From Vibrio maritimus (GTDB lineage Bacteria; Pseudomonadota; Gammaproteobacteria; Enterobacterales; Vibrionaceae): a DNA stretch of 64,000 nucleotides. Shown one piece after another: positions 15,839 to 24,158 of this stretch. The DNA lies in NCBI RefSeq assembly GCF_021441885.1, contig NZ_CP090439.1, forward strand, positions 1,302,001 through 1,366,000, read 5' to 3'. Each line of letters opens with the position of its first letter. The stretch's first letter is position 1. The translations under genes and the position numbers were made by a program. A model generated the notes under the pieces. It was given only the letters and a program-made list of their open reading frames with translations. It did no database searches and had not been told where the DNA came from.

Positions 15839-16753
15839 TTGACTGGCTTAAGTGGGGTCAGCAAAGCCATTGATATTACTAATAAACGGATTTCTCAATA
15901 TGCAGCCAGTGACAGTGAAATACTGATTCAGGGAGAGACTGGTGTAGGTAAAAGTCGCTGTGCTAAGCTAATTCATCAATTATCTCTGCGCTCTAAAGGA
16001 CCTTTCGTCGAAATCAACTGTGGTTCGATTCCTCGCTCATTGATCGAATCTGAGTTGTTTGGACATGAAAAAGGGGCCTTCACTGGCGCTGTCAAAAATC
16101 ATGTCGGTTTTATTAAGAGGGCAAACACGGGTACGCTCTTCCTTGATGAAATTGGCGATATGCCGCTGGAAGTTCAAGGGCATTTACTTCACTTTTTGGA
16201 ATCTAAAGAGGTACACAGTCTTGGCTCAGACTGTAATGACACCGTTGATTGTCGTGTTATTGCTGCAACAAATGAAGCGCTCGATGCCCTAATGGCAAAT
16301 GGGGATTTTAGACAAGATTTGTTCTATCGTTTGAATGTCCTTCCTCTGACGATACCCTCCTTAAGGGAGCGGACAGTTGACATTGAGGTCCTCGCAAACT
16401 CGTTTCTAGAACAAGAGTTACTCAAATCTGGAAGAGAAGCGCTTACCCTATCCGATGCCAGCATTACCGTCTTAAAACATCATCCCTGGCCAGGCAATAT
16501 TCGTGAGTTGAAGAATGTCATCAAAAGAGCAGTGGTGTTAGCCACAGGCAGTGTCATCGAACCTGAAGCGTTAGGCATCGATATGGTGTGTGACTTTCGA
16601 GCTGTTGATCATAACCAACTCGCATCAAAACACATAGAGAAGGTCATTAGAGATCATAAATACAATATGACCGCATCGGCAAGGTATCTTAATATCTCCC
16701 GTCCTACGCTGTATCGTTTAATCAAAAAGCACAAGTTAGAGCTGGATAGCTAG
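15839..16753 (+). CDS. Stand-alone sigma-54 transcriptional activator (PspF-like)
   Basis: A 304-residue bacterial enhancer-binding protein with no N-terminal sensor domain. Walker A is GETGVGKS (32-39), the sigma-54-contacting loop GAFTGA is at 79-84, Walker B is LFLDEIGD (about 100-107), and a Fis-type HTH ends the protein (NMTASARYLNISRPTLYRLI). Start is TTG at 15839 with GGGAGG 5 nt upstream; no better start exists. Missing a receiver or PAS domain, it must be controlled by level or by a partner protein, as PspF is by PspA. The next gene has a sigma-54 promoter and is the obvious target. Confidence 0.88.
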   Translation: MTGLSGVSKAIDITNKRISQYAASDSEILIQGETGVGKSRCAKLIHQLSLRSKGPFVEINCGSIPRSLIESELFGHEKGAFTGAVKNHVGFIKRANTGTLFLDEIGDMPLEVQGHLLHFLESKEVHSLGSDCNDTVDCRVIAATNEALDALMANGDFRQDLFYRLNVLPLTIPSLRERTVDIEVLANSFLEQELLKSGREALTLSDASITVLKHHPWPGNIRELKNVIKRAVVLATGSVIEPEALGIDMVCDFRAVDHNQLASKHIEKVIRDHKYNMTASARYLNISRPTLYRLIKKHKLELDS

Positions 16754-16793
16754 AACGAGGTCACCATTCGCGATGTCACTAGCAGCATACGTC

Positions 16794-16808
16794 GTTACAG
16801 ACTGTAAC
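16794..16808. promoter_or_regulatory. Putative enhancer site for the sigma-54 activator
   Basis: GTTACAG-A-CTGTAAC is a 15-bp palindrome about 110 bp upstream of the sigma-54 promoter, a normal enhancer distance. A further CTGTAA half-site follows at about 16814. Confidence 0.6.
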
Positions 16809-16904
16809 GCGCACTGTAAAGGCAAACTGCTCAACTATCAAAATGTTAACATTTAAAGCTGTCCGCCCTGTATTTCAAATCTAATAAAATCAGTTGGTTA
16901 ACTA

Positions 16905-16920
16905 TGGTATAGGATTTGCT
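16905..16920 (+). promoter_or_regulatory. Sigma-54 (-24/-12) promoter
   Basis: TGGTATAGGATTTGCT has the invariant GG (16906-16907) and GC (16918-16919) separated by exactly 10 bp, and the TTTGC(T) -12 box. Predicted start about 12 bp downstream gives a leader of roughly 28 nt to the ATG at 16959. Confidence 0.75.
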
Positions 16921-16958
16921 GTTGTAGTAGTTCAATCAGAACTCGTAAGGAGTAAGGA

Positions 16959-19271
16959 ATGAACTCTCAGCGAACTAGTACTCATACTCAGCGGCTGTGT
17001 TTTTCGGTTGTGTTGGCATCTTCGCTTGCACTATCAGGAAACGCGGTTGCCAAACTTGATGGTGCCATTTTTACGACAACTCCCGGAGGCGAGATCGTCA
17101 ATGAGAATGTGCGTTATGAATCCAAACTGGAAGTTTTTTTAGATGGCGGTCCGGGTCCCAATGCACCGGGTAGTGCTGCTGCGCTTCCGGCGGGCTACTA
17201 TTATTTTCAGGTGACTAACCCTTCGGGTAAATGTTTACTGTCCAGCATTGAGCCTGATGCTGGTGTTAATGGTGGTACCTGTTATGAAGCAGTAAAAGGA
17301 AAAGGTGGACCGAAAAACGCCGAGACCTTTGCGGCAGAGCCTCTTGAATGTCGTCTGTTCTACTTCGATGGTGAGGATGGTATTACGCTCACCAACCCTA
17401 CCTACACCGTAACACAGAAAGTAAAAGGGCAATGGGTTGAGCAAGAGATACCCTGTTCCCATGTTCTAGGCAGTGAATATATCGCCGAGAATGGTGGCGA
17501 ACTGGCTGAAGGCGATACCATTCAGCTTTATCCGTTTGCCAATACTCCGAATGCGGGTGGCGTCTACAAAGCTTGGGTGTCTACCTACGAGAGTGTCTAT
17601 GATGCTTGTAATGGTGATGTCGATAATGGCGCAACCGGTGAAAACTGTGGCGGTGTGTTTGGGTTTGTGCCGCGATTCTCCAAAACCGACAACTTTAAAG
17701 TTCGCCTTGGTGATCGAGATATACCAGTTACCTACGATATTGCCTTGCGATCTTTCCACGATAAGAACCTGAATTGCCAATATGACCCAGATTACAACAC
17801 TCCCGCCAATGGCGACGAGCTGATCGAAAACTGGGACTTTGGTGTGACTGACCCATTCGCGAGCCGAAGTATTTTCCGCACTACGGGCTCAGAGGCGCTG
17901 CCAATTACGTTTAGCGTATTAGAGCAGGAAATGCTTGCTTGGTCTGTGGATCATTTTATGTGGTTTGCGAGCGTCAATGGCGTCACTCCTCTTAATGCGA
18001 ACTTCACGCACTTTACGACCTTTGCAGAACTGCGTAACTACGCCGCACGTCATAATGATGGGGCATTGCGATTAGGATTTATGTCCCCGCTTGCCTGTGA
18101 CCAAGGTGAGGGTGCTGCTGTGATCAGTCGAGATTCTGGAGAACAAACGGATGATGGCTTTACGCCAACAGACTTTGCCGATCCTGTTCAGGGTAAAAAA
18201 GGCGAAGATCCGGATCCTGTGCTTGTCGTCGCGTTTGGTAGCATCGGCATTGCTGATATCACCGTGTGTAAAGTGTTTGACCGCAACAAAAATGGCATGA
18301 AAGACGATGGTGAAGGATACATTCCAAACTGGCCAGTGAAGCTAACAGTGCCATCGAGTGTGCCATTGCCAGACGATATCAACCCGGTAGCGACTCCAGA
18401 CCTTTGGACTGAACTTGTCGCCATCTTTGGTAACGATATTAGTGGCATGTACAACCGTGTTATCAGTAAAAATACAGGAGACAACGGGTGTGCAGTCTTT
18501 AGAGCCTTGGTTCCTAATATTCGAGGTGACTTAGCGCCTTACGAAGTCAGTGAGAGCTTGAGTCAATCACCAGGGTGGGGTAATACGACGACCGATAAAG
18601 TTGAGTTTGATGTTCGATCTGTACTTACTTACGTAAACAGTTTACCTGTTATTGATGGTGAAGTGGTGAACCGTACCGACGGCAAAACCGGCGATACATT
18701 TGTGTTCCACAACACCTGTGACGTCCTAGTGAACTTTGATACTAAAGGGTACTGGCATAATAAAAACGGGTTATCTGAACTGGATGAAACAGATAAGGCA
18801 TACGTAAACAGTCTTGCCCCCTACAGTTCACCATCCGCCTACTTTGGCGCAGGTGACGAGCCATTCAATGGACTGTTCCAAGGTGGCGCACCTGTTGCGG
18901 CAGCCTTTAGTGGCGACAGTCTGATATGGGAAGCGGGAACTTGGCAGTCTGAGGTATCACACTTCCTAGTTGACAGTAACGGCAATGCTGAAGAAAACAT
19001 GCATAAAGAGCAGCTTGCTCAACAATTGTTAGCGTTTATCTTCAACACACGTCACCGTCCAGGAACTGATGGTTTATCCGGCTCAGCATCAATTGAGTTC
19101 AATGGTACTTGGATGACCATAGATGAGATCATTGCACTAGCGGTAGCGACATGGTCGTCAAACGATGTCTCCGCTATTATCTCGCTTGCAGCAACAATCG
19201 ATGGCTTCAATAACAATGATGCACTGCCAGTAGCGCCTCAAAGCTATACCGATTGTCTCGCTCCTTTCTAG
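16959..19271 (+). CDS. Large secreted protein with SdrD-B-like domain
   Basis: A 770-residue protein with a strong ribosome site (AAGGAGTAAGGA) and a Sec signal peptide cut after about residue 31 (GNAVA, then KLDG). The middle region (about 431-460) reads ITVCKVFDRNKNGMKDDGEGYIPNWPVKLTV split over two segments, the start of an SdrD-B/Cna-B-like fold with a calcium loop. FVFHNTC closes it. A KGYWHNKNGLSEL stretch near 595 recalls the GYWKNH motif of other surface proteins. No sorting signal or membrane anchor is visible. The role is unknown; perhaps matrix or envelope. Expression is predicted to be sigma-54-dependent. Confidence 0.72.
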   Translation: MNSQRTSTHTQRLCFSVVLASSLALSGNAVAKLDGAIFTTTPGGEIVNENVRYESKLEVFLDGGPGPNAPGSAAALPAGYYYFQVTNPSGKCLLSSIEPDAGVNGGTCYEAVKGKGGPKNAETFAAEPLECRLFYFDGEDGITLTNPTYTVTQKVKGQWVEQEIPCSHVLGSEYIAENGGELAEGDTIQLYPFANTPNAGGVYKAWVSTYESVYDACNGDVDNGATGENCGGVFGFVPRFSKTDNFKVRLGDRDIPVTYDIALRSFHDKNLNCQYDPDYNTPANGDELIENWDFGVTDPFASRSIFRTTGSEALPITFSVLEQEMLAWSVDHFMWFASVNGVTPLNANFTHFTTFAELRNYAARHNDGALRLGFMSPLACDQGEGAAVISRDSGEQTDDGFTPTDFADPVQGKKGEDPDPVLVVAFGSIGIADITVCKVFDRNKNGMKDDGEGYIPNWPVKLTVPSSVPLPDDINPVATPDLWTELVAIFGNDISGMYNRVISKNTGDNGCAVFRALVPNIRGDLAPYEVSESLSQSPGWGNTTTDKVEFDVRSVLTYVNSLPVIDGEVVNRTDGKTGDTFVFHNTCDVLVNFDTKGYWHNKNGLSELDETDKAYVNSLAPYSSPSAYFGAGDEPFNGLFQGGAPVAAAFSGDSLIWEAGTWQSEVSHFLVDSNGNAEENMHKEQLAQQLLAFIFNTRHRPGTDGLSGSASIEFNGTWMTIDEIIALAVATWSSNDVSAIISLAATIDGFNNNDALPVAPQSYTDCLAPF

Positions 19272-19294
19272 GAGCTTTGTGTCACCTATGAATA

Positions 19295-19321
19295 AGCCAA
19301 CCCTCGTGGTTGGCTTTTTTA
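19295..19321 (+). terminator. Rho-independent terminator after the secreted protein gene
   Basis: AGCCAACC (19295-19302) pairs with GGTTGGCT (19308-19315), followed by T6. Confidence 0.9.
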
Positions 19322-19419
19322 CTGTAACATTAAGGCCTCGTTGTGTGCTCTCGCGATCAAAATCTGGAGATGTTCTACGCTTTACAGTGCGATAACTATA
19401 ATCCGATCAAGGAAGCACT

Positions 19420-20955
19420 ATGAGCAAACCAATCATTGCCAATAACATCCCGGTCAAAGTTGAGCTGACCGAAGGTCAAGATTATTACTTCTGTACATGC
19501 GGCCGTTCCAAAAACCAACCTTATTGTGACGGCTCTCATGCCGGTACTGACTTTAAACCAAAAAGCTTCAAGGCCGAGTCAACGGGTGACGCCTATCTGT
19601 GTCGATGCAAGCATTCTGCCAATCTTCCTTATTGCGATGGCACACATAAAAACTTTTCGGATGACATGGTGGGTAAAGAGGGACCGGGTATTTCGAGTGC
19701 TGCCGATGCCGCGCCGATAGCAACCCAAACCAAAGAAGAGCCTACCGTAGAGTTCATTCATCAACTCGCTCGCGAGGGACTATCAAAGCTCGGACATCAT
19801 GGTCCAATGACATCAATGGGTGTGCCACGACATCTATTGCCGCATTGGGATGATCTTCAAATCATGGTGGCGCAAATGGCGACAAAGCCCCTGCTGGAAG
19901 ATGTCTCAGTAGGTACAGAGCTTGTGATTGGCCCACAAGCTAAGAAGCCGCTCAAGCTGAAAATTCCTTTGTTCGTCTCTGACATGAGTTTTGGTGCGTT
20001 ATCTGAAGAGGCCAAAGTCTCACTGGCAACGGGGGCTGAGCTTGCGGGAACAGGGATTTGTTCTGGTGAAGGGGGAATGCTTCCTGAAGAGCAAGCCGCG
20101 AACTCACGCTACTTTTACGAACTAGCCAGCGCGGGATTTGGTTACGATGAAGAAAAATTGAAATCGGTTCAAGCCTTCCACTTTAAAGGAGGGCAGGGCG
20201 CAAAAACTGGGACAGGTGGTCACCTTCCGGGCAATAAAAATATAGGGAAAATATCTGAGGTTCGCGGTATTCCAGAAGGCGAAGCAGCGATATCGCCACC
20301 TACCTTTAAAGATCTCCATACAGTGGAAGATTTTAAAAAACTTGCAGATAGAGTACGAGAGGTCACAGGGGGCATTCCTATCGGCTTTAAGCTAAGCGCA
20401 AACCATATTGAGGAAGACATACAATTTGCATTAGATGCGAGTGCTGATTACATCATTCTCGACGGTAGAGGAGGTGGCACAGGTGCAGCGCCTGAAATGT
20501 TCCGGGATCACATTAGCGTGCCAACGATTCCTGCACTTGCAAGAGCTCGTCGCTATCTGGATCAACAAGGTATGAGCGGTAAAGTAACGCTCATCATCAC
20601 AGGTGGGTTGCGAGTACCAATGGATTTTGTGAAAGCGATGGCGCTGGGTGCTGATGGTGTGGCGATTTCGAACAGTGCGATGCAATCCATCGGCTGCGTC
20701 GCCGCTCGAATGTGCAATACCAACAATTGCCCTGCTGGCATCGCAACACAAAAGGCCGATCTAAGGCAGCGACTAAACGTCGACAAAGCCTCTCACCAGC
20801 TAAAGAACTTCTTTGAAGCCTCGGTTTCTTTGATGCAGGTAATGGCGAGAGCGTGTGGTCACAATGAACTCGGTCAGTTCAATAAGAAAGATTTGGCGAC
20901 ATGGAATCGAGAAATGTCGCACTTGTCGGGGGTCAAGTACTCCGGCTTTGAGTAG
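19420..20955 (+). CDS. FMN-binding glutamate-synthase-like protein with two N-terminal CDGSH clusters
   Basis: A 511-residue fusion. Two CDGSH iron-sulfur domains come first: Cys25, Cys27, Cys36, His40 (CTCGRSKNQPYCDGSH) and Cys61, Cys63, Cys72, His76 (CRCKHSANLPYCDGTH), each expected to bind a 2Fe-2S cluster. From about residue 105 follows the glutamate synthase FMN domain (GltB2), with FVSDMSFGALSEEAK, DGRGGGTGAAP, and the late CNTNNCPAGIATQ motif where glutamate synthases hold their 3Fe-4S cluster. No glutaminase domain is present. The reaction is unknown. It stands alone between two terminators. Confidence 0.88.
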   Translation: MSKPIIANNIPVKVELTEGQDYYFCTCGRSKNQPYCDGSHAGTDFKPKSFKAESTGDAYLCRCKHSANLPYCDGTHKNFSDDMVGKEGPGISSAADAAPIATQTKEEPTVEFIHQLAREGLSKLGHHGPMTSMGVPRHLLPHWDDLQIMVAQMATKPLLEDVSVGTELVIGPQAKKPLKLKIPLFVSDMSFGALSEEAKVSLATGAELAGTGICSGEGGMLPEEQAANSRYFYELASAGFGYDEEKLKSVQAFHFKGGQGAKTGTGGHLPGNKNIGKISEVRGIPEGEAAISPPTFKDLHTVEDFKKLADRVREVTGGIPIGFKLSANHIEEDIQFALDASADYIILDGRGGGTGAAPEMFRDHISVPTIPALARARRYLDQQGMSGKVTLIITGGLRVPMDFVKAMALGADGVAISNSAMQSIGCVAARMCNTNNCPAGIATQKADLRQRLNVDKASHQLKNFFEASVSLMQVMARACGHNELGQFNKKDLATWNREMSHLSGVKYSGFE

Positions 20956-20991
20956 AGAGCCAATCAATCTAGTTCACTAGACGACTCGTGG

Positions 20992-21014
20992 GCGAGGACA
21001 ATGTTTGTCCTCGC
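20992..21014 (+). terminator. Hairpin after the CDGSH-glutamate-synthase gene
   Basis: GCGAGGACAA (20992-21001) pairs with TTGTCCTCGC (21005-21014), a 10-bp stem with a tight loop. The following TTGGTTAAATT is only a weak U-run. Confidence 0.65.
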
Positions 21015-21070
21015 TTGGTTAAATTAGCTTCATATCTTACCAACTCACCTCTTAATTTTGTAAATAATAA

Positions 21071-21086
21071 CTGTGTTTATATACAG
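21071..21086 (+). promoter_or_regulatory. LexA (SOS) box-like site
   Basis: CTGTGTTTATATACAG matches CTG-N10-CAG with the CTGT and ACAG ends and mostly alternating T/A core of gammaproteobacterial LexA boxes. It lies 38-47 bp upstream of the AraC/GyrI-like start. Confidence 0.55.
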
Positions 21087-21123
21087 TTTTTGTTAGGCTG
21101 TGTGCTATCTGGTTTTAAATAGA

Positions 21124-22035
21124 ATGATGCCCATGAAAGTTGACTATCAGCAAAAATTACAACCTGTCATCCGCTATCTTGAGCAGCACTTTGATCAACC
21201 TCTTAACTTAGAGGTTGTGGCTAAGAAAGCGCACCTGTCTCCTTACCACTTTCATCGAATTTTTAAGGTGGTGACGGGAGAAACCCTTAATGACTTTCTT
21301 CGAAGATTAAGACTAGAGCAAGCTGCGAATACATTGTTTTACAACAAGCCAGGTGTCACAGAAGTGGCGCTAGACCATGGCTTTGGTAGTTCGCAAAGCA
21401 TGGCGAAGGCGTTTAAAAAGTACTTTGGGATAACACCGACACAAATCCGAGACTGTGATGATTTGGAGCAATACGCTCAGCTCATGCGAAACAGCAAGAT
21501 TGGACACCTACTTCGCAACAATGGACACGAGTCTGAAAGTGCGACTCCTTATACTGATTTCGAACCTTATAAGTGGAGTACCCAAATGGAAATTAGAATG
21601 ATTGAATCAGGTCAGTTGGCGTTTGTTCGAGTAACAGGACCTTATGGTAATAATTATGAACCAGCGGTCGACAAGCTATACAGTTGGGCGGGTCCAAATG
21701 GACTTGCAGCGCAGACGAACGTGTTCATCTATCACGACAATCCAGAAATAACCCCAGCAGAAAAGTGTCGAACTGATATCGGCTTACTGCTTGATTCCTC
21801 CGTCGATACACCCGCTGGCATTGAAATGACAGAGTTCGAGGGAGGCAAGTATGCATGCATACGAAAAACCATCACCGACAAATCTCAGTATTCAACAGCG
21901 TGGGAAGAGTTAATGGCGCAGGTCGTAGAGCAGCAGTTAGAAACGGATGAGCGTCCTTGCTTTGAGCTATATCACTCGTACGACATTCAAACGAACGTTG
22001 CTGATGTCAGTTTTTGTACAGCAATAAAAGCTTAG
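21124..22035 (+). CDS. AraC-family regulator with GyrI-like effector domain
   Basis: About 303 residues. Two AraC helix-turn-helix motifs lie in the first 105 residues (LEVVAKKAHLSPYHFHRIFKVVTGE and VTEVALDHGFGSSQSMAKAFKKYFG). A GyrI-like/SOUL-type effector domain covers about 150-300 (MIESGQLAFVRVTGPYG, then FELYHSYD), as in Rob and BmrR-like proteins. Start set at ATG 21124; ATG 21133 (MKVDYQQ) is equally possible, and an upstream GTG at 21100 is rejected as lying too close to the promoter. It likely senses a cationic or amphipathic drug. A LexA-like box upstream suggests SOS control. Confidence 0.87.
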   Translation: MMPMKVDYQQKLQPVIRYLEQHFDQPLNLEVVAKKAHLSPYHFHRIFKVVTGETLNDFLRRLRLEQAANTLFYNKPGVTEVALDHGFGSSQSMAKAFKKYFGITPTQIRDCDDLEQYAQLMRNSKIGHLLRNNGHESESATPYTDFEPYKWSTQMEIRMIESGQLAFVRVTGPYGNNYEPAVDKLYSWAGPNGLAAQTNVFIYHDNPEITPAEKCRTDIGLLLDSSVDTPAGIEMTEFEGGKYACIRKTITDKSQYSTAWEELMAQVVEQQLETDERPCFELYHSYDIQTNVADVSFCTAIKA

Positions 22036-22077
22036 CAATAGCCGGATTAAAATAGCTTCGTTAGCTAATACTGGTAA

Positions 22078-22111
22078 AAACACCGCGTCAATTTATTCGC
22101 GGTGTTTTTTT
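22078..22111 (+). terminator. Rho-independent terminator after the AraC gene
   Basis: AAACACCGCG (22078-22087) pairs with CGCGGTGTTT (22099-22108), followed by a run of T. It sits immediately upstream of the MerR-type promoter. Confidence 0.92.
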
Positions 22112-22119
22112 ATTTGCTG

Positions 22120-22150
22120 TTGACCTGTCTACAGCTTTATAGTTTACAGT
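22120..22150 (+). promoter_or_regulatory. MerR-type promoter with 19-bp spacer
   Basis: TTGACC (22120-22125) and TACAGT (22145-22150) are separated by 19 bp. The TTGACC-(C/T)GTCTA start is shared with the promoter at 6328. It precedes a gene with an N-terminal MerR domain, so autoregulation is likely. Confidence 0.68.
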
Positions 22151-22179
22151 GCCAACCATCAATCGGAGAGGACGTTGTG

Positions 22180-23349
22180 GTGTATCGGATATCAGAGTTA
22201 GCCGCAGAAGTGGGCTTGTCGAGAACAGCGCTGCTCTATTATGAAAAACAGAACCTTATTAGCGGGAAACGTTTATCCAATGGTTACCGAGTCTACAGCG
22301 ATAAAGACGTGCAACGTGTCCGATTGATCCAACAACTGCAAGCTGGTGGTTTGACTCTGAAAGAGTGTAAAGCGTGTTTGGAGGCGAAAGTCGACCGAGC
22401 ATTGTTACAGAAACGCTTGCAAGTATTGGATGATGAGATTGAGCAGAAGCAGCGCTCGCGTGATCTGTTAGCCGCTATGTTGGGAGAAGGTGATCTTAAA
22501 GCATGGCATGAAGGGCTAGATAAGTTAGCGCCAGATGCCCATCTCGAATGGTTAATTAATCAGGGCTTTAGTGAAAAAGATGCCCTGAGATTGAAATGGT
22601 TATCAAAAGACATGAACGAACACGAACTTTATATGGCTGACTTCATGACGGTATTCGAAACGCTTGAACGTTGGGGACCGGGAAGTGAGCAAGAAACACA
22701 AAAGGCACTAAACGCAGTACCAAAAGCGCCCAAAAACCTGCTTGAAGTTGGTTGCGGAAAAGGACTGGCAACCAAAGTGCTAGCAGAAAACAGCAATGCA
22801 ACTATTACCGCAATTGATAATGAGCAGTCAGCGCTGGATCGACTTACCGAGCGTTTTGAAGCACTTGGTTTAGCTGAAAGGCTTAATACCGTTGCTGCAA
22901 GTATGACAGAGCTACCATTTGCGCCACAAAGTTTCGATCTTATATGGGCAGAAGGCAGTGCTTACATCATGGGAGTAGAAAAAGCCCTATCACAATGGAA
23001 GTCTTTCTTAACGGACCACGGATACATTATGTTGAGTGACATGGTTTGGAAGACATCGACGCCAAGTGAAGCGTCAGTGGAGTTTTGGAATCAAGAGTAT
23101 CCCGATATCCAACAGGTAGACACACGCCTTGAGCAGATTAAAAATGCGGGCTACCAAGTTGTTGACCACTTTCCGATGAGCCGCGAAGCTTGGATGAACT
23201 ACTATGGACCACTGAGTGAACGAGTCAAAGAGCTTGAACCAGAGATGTCTGAAAAGGCTGCATGGAAAGACATCAAGCATGAGGTAGAGATCTGCACTCA
23301 ATTTGCTGAAGAGTTTGGCTACCATATGTTTATCGTTCAAAGACAGTGA
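22180..23349 (+). CDS. MerR regulator fused to a SAM-dependent methyltransferase
   Basis: A 389-residue fusion. The MerR winged HTH is at residues 1-70 (YRISELAAEVGLSRTALLYYEKQ, NGYRVYS), then a coiled coil and a linker with LDKLAPDAHLEWL. From about residue 185 comes a class I methyltransferase with motif I LLEVGCGKGLATKVL, the acidic end TAIDNEQSAL and the FDLIWAEGSAYIMG region. Start set at GTG 22180 (or 22177), 7 nt after AGGA. The longer frame opening at 22102 begins inside a terminator and spans the promoter, so it is rejected. A ligand may be sensed or modified by the methyltransferase part (inference). Confidence 0.88.
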   Translation: MYRISELAAEVGLSRTALLYYEKQNLISGKRLSNGYRVYSDKDVQRVRLIQQLQAGGLTLKECKACLEAKVDRALLQKRLQVLDDEIEQKQRSRDLLAAMLGEGDLKAWHEGLDKLAPDAHLEWLINQGFSEKDALRLKWLSKDMNEHELYMADFMTVFETLERWGPGSEQETQKALNAVPKAPKNLLEVGCGKGLATKVLAENSNATITAIDNEQSALDRLTERFEALGLAERLNTVAASMTELPFAPQSFDLIWAEGSAYIMGVEKALSQWKSFLTDHGYIMLSDMVWKTSTPSEASVEFWNQEYPDIQQVDTRLEQIKNAGYQVVDHFPMSREAWMNYYGPLSERVKELEPEMSEKAAWKDIKHEVEICTQFAEEFGYHMFIVQRQ

Positions 23350-23751
23350 AATTAAGACTGGTCTTTAACTTCTACTCCCAGAGCCCGGCCTCTAATAAAC
23401 TCGTCATCCTCACGCAAGTGAGGATCTCCTAAAGCGTGTAGCTAACTGAAAGGTATGGACCGAGTCACGTAAATCAGTTTTGCACACGTTGAATGAGATC
23501 CCCTTTTGCAAGGGGATGACGATGTTTTGGGTTGCTTTGAAACTAAAAGTGGGACAGATGTATCTCAACAATTCAAGGCATTGTTGTAACTCTATCATTC
23601 CAAAATATTATACAAATCATAATATCTGATAATTTCACGTACTTTCCCTTTTGTCGTAATCTAGCGCCAGTTGGAAATCACCATTTCGCTTATGTGGTTA
23701 ACTCAACCGATTAAGGGTGAGAGTCTGCATAAGATTCAGGCGAGGGTTAAT
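23350..23751. other. 402-bp gap holding a REP doublet and the gloA promoter region
   Basis: About 50 bp of unassigned sequence precede REP doublet copy 1 at 23402-23521. After it comes an AT-rich stretch at about 23595-23660 that is the probable promoter region for gloA. I see no gene or clear terminator in the gap. Confidence 0.5.
23402..23521. repeat. REP-type palindromic doublet, copy 1
   Basis: A 120-bp element. It opens with GTCATCCTCACGCAAGTGAG, a hairpin of ATCCTCAC/GTGAGGAT, and closes with the inverted hairpin GATCCCCTTTTGCAAGGGGA followed by TGACG. The two ends are thus REP-like hairpins in opposite orientation around a 65-bp middle. Two further copies lie at 25822 and 26067. Confidence 0.85.
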
Positions 23752-24138
23752 ATGAAAGTTTTGCACACAATGATTCGCGTAGTGGACCTAGATAAGTCCA
23801 TTAAATTCTACTCAGAAGTTCTTGGCATGAAGGTGTTAGACCGTTTCGAGAATGAAGAGTATCGCTATTCACTGGTCTTTGTAGGCTACGAGGGTCAAGA
23901 TGCAGGCTCTACCATCGAGCTGACTTACAACTGGGATACAGACCAGTACGACCAAGGCAATGCATGGGGACATATTGCGATTGGTTGTGATGATATTTAT
24001 GCGGCATGTGAGCGCATTGAACAACTGGGTGGCAACATCACTCGTGCACCAGGTCCAATGAAAGGCGGCGAAACTCACATCGCGTTTGTAAAAGATCCTG
24101 ATGGTTACTCTATTGAGCTAATTCAATCGAGCAAATAA
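23752..24138 (+). CDS. gloA: Lactoylglutathione lyase (glyoxalase I)
   Basis: A 128-residue GloA. It converts the methylglyoxal-glutathione hemithioacetal to S-lactoylglutathione with Ni or Zn. Expected metal ligands are visible: His5 (LHTMIRV), Glu in TIELTYNW, His in WGHIAIGCDD and Glu in GYSIELIQ. Start taken at ATG 23752 (MKVLHTMIRVVDL) with GAGGG upstream; the frame stays open for 27 codons further upstream without family similarity. It lies 20 bp before an old yellow enzyme gene, forming a reactive-carbonyl detoxification pair like E. coli nemA-gloA but in reversed order. Confidence 0.95.
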   Translation: MKVLHTMIRVVDLDKSIKFYSEVLGMKVLDRFENEEYRYSLVFVGYEGQDAGSTIELTYNWDTDQYDQGNAWGHIAIGCDDIYAACERIEQLGGNITRAPGPMKGGETHIAFVKDPDGYSIELIQSSK

Positions 24139-24158
24139 TAGAGAACATATAGAGGTTT

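Noticed and set aside
22102..22179. Longer N-terminus for the MerR-methyltransferase protein starting at GTG 22102
   Set aside because: It begins inside the stem of the upstream terminator and spans the 19-bp-spacer promoter; GTG 22177 or 22180 has a good ribosome site and starts at the MerR domain.
23671..23751. Longer N-terminus for gloA
   Set aside because: The extra 27 residues lack family similarity; ATG 23752 has GAGGG upstream and matches the family start.
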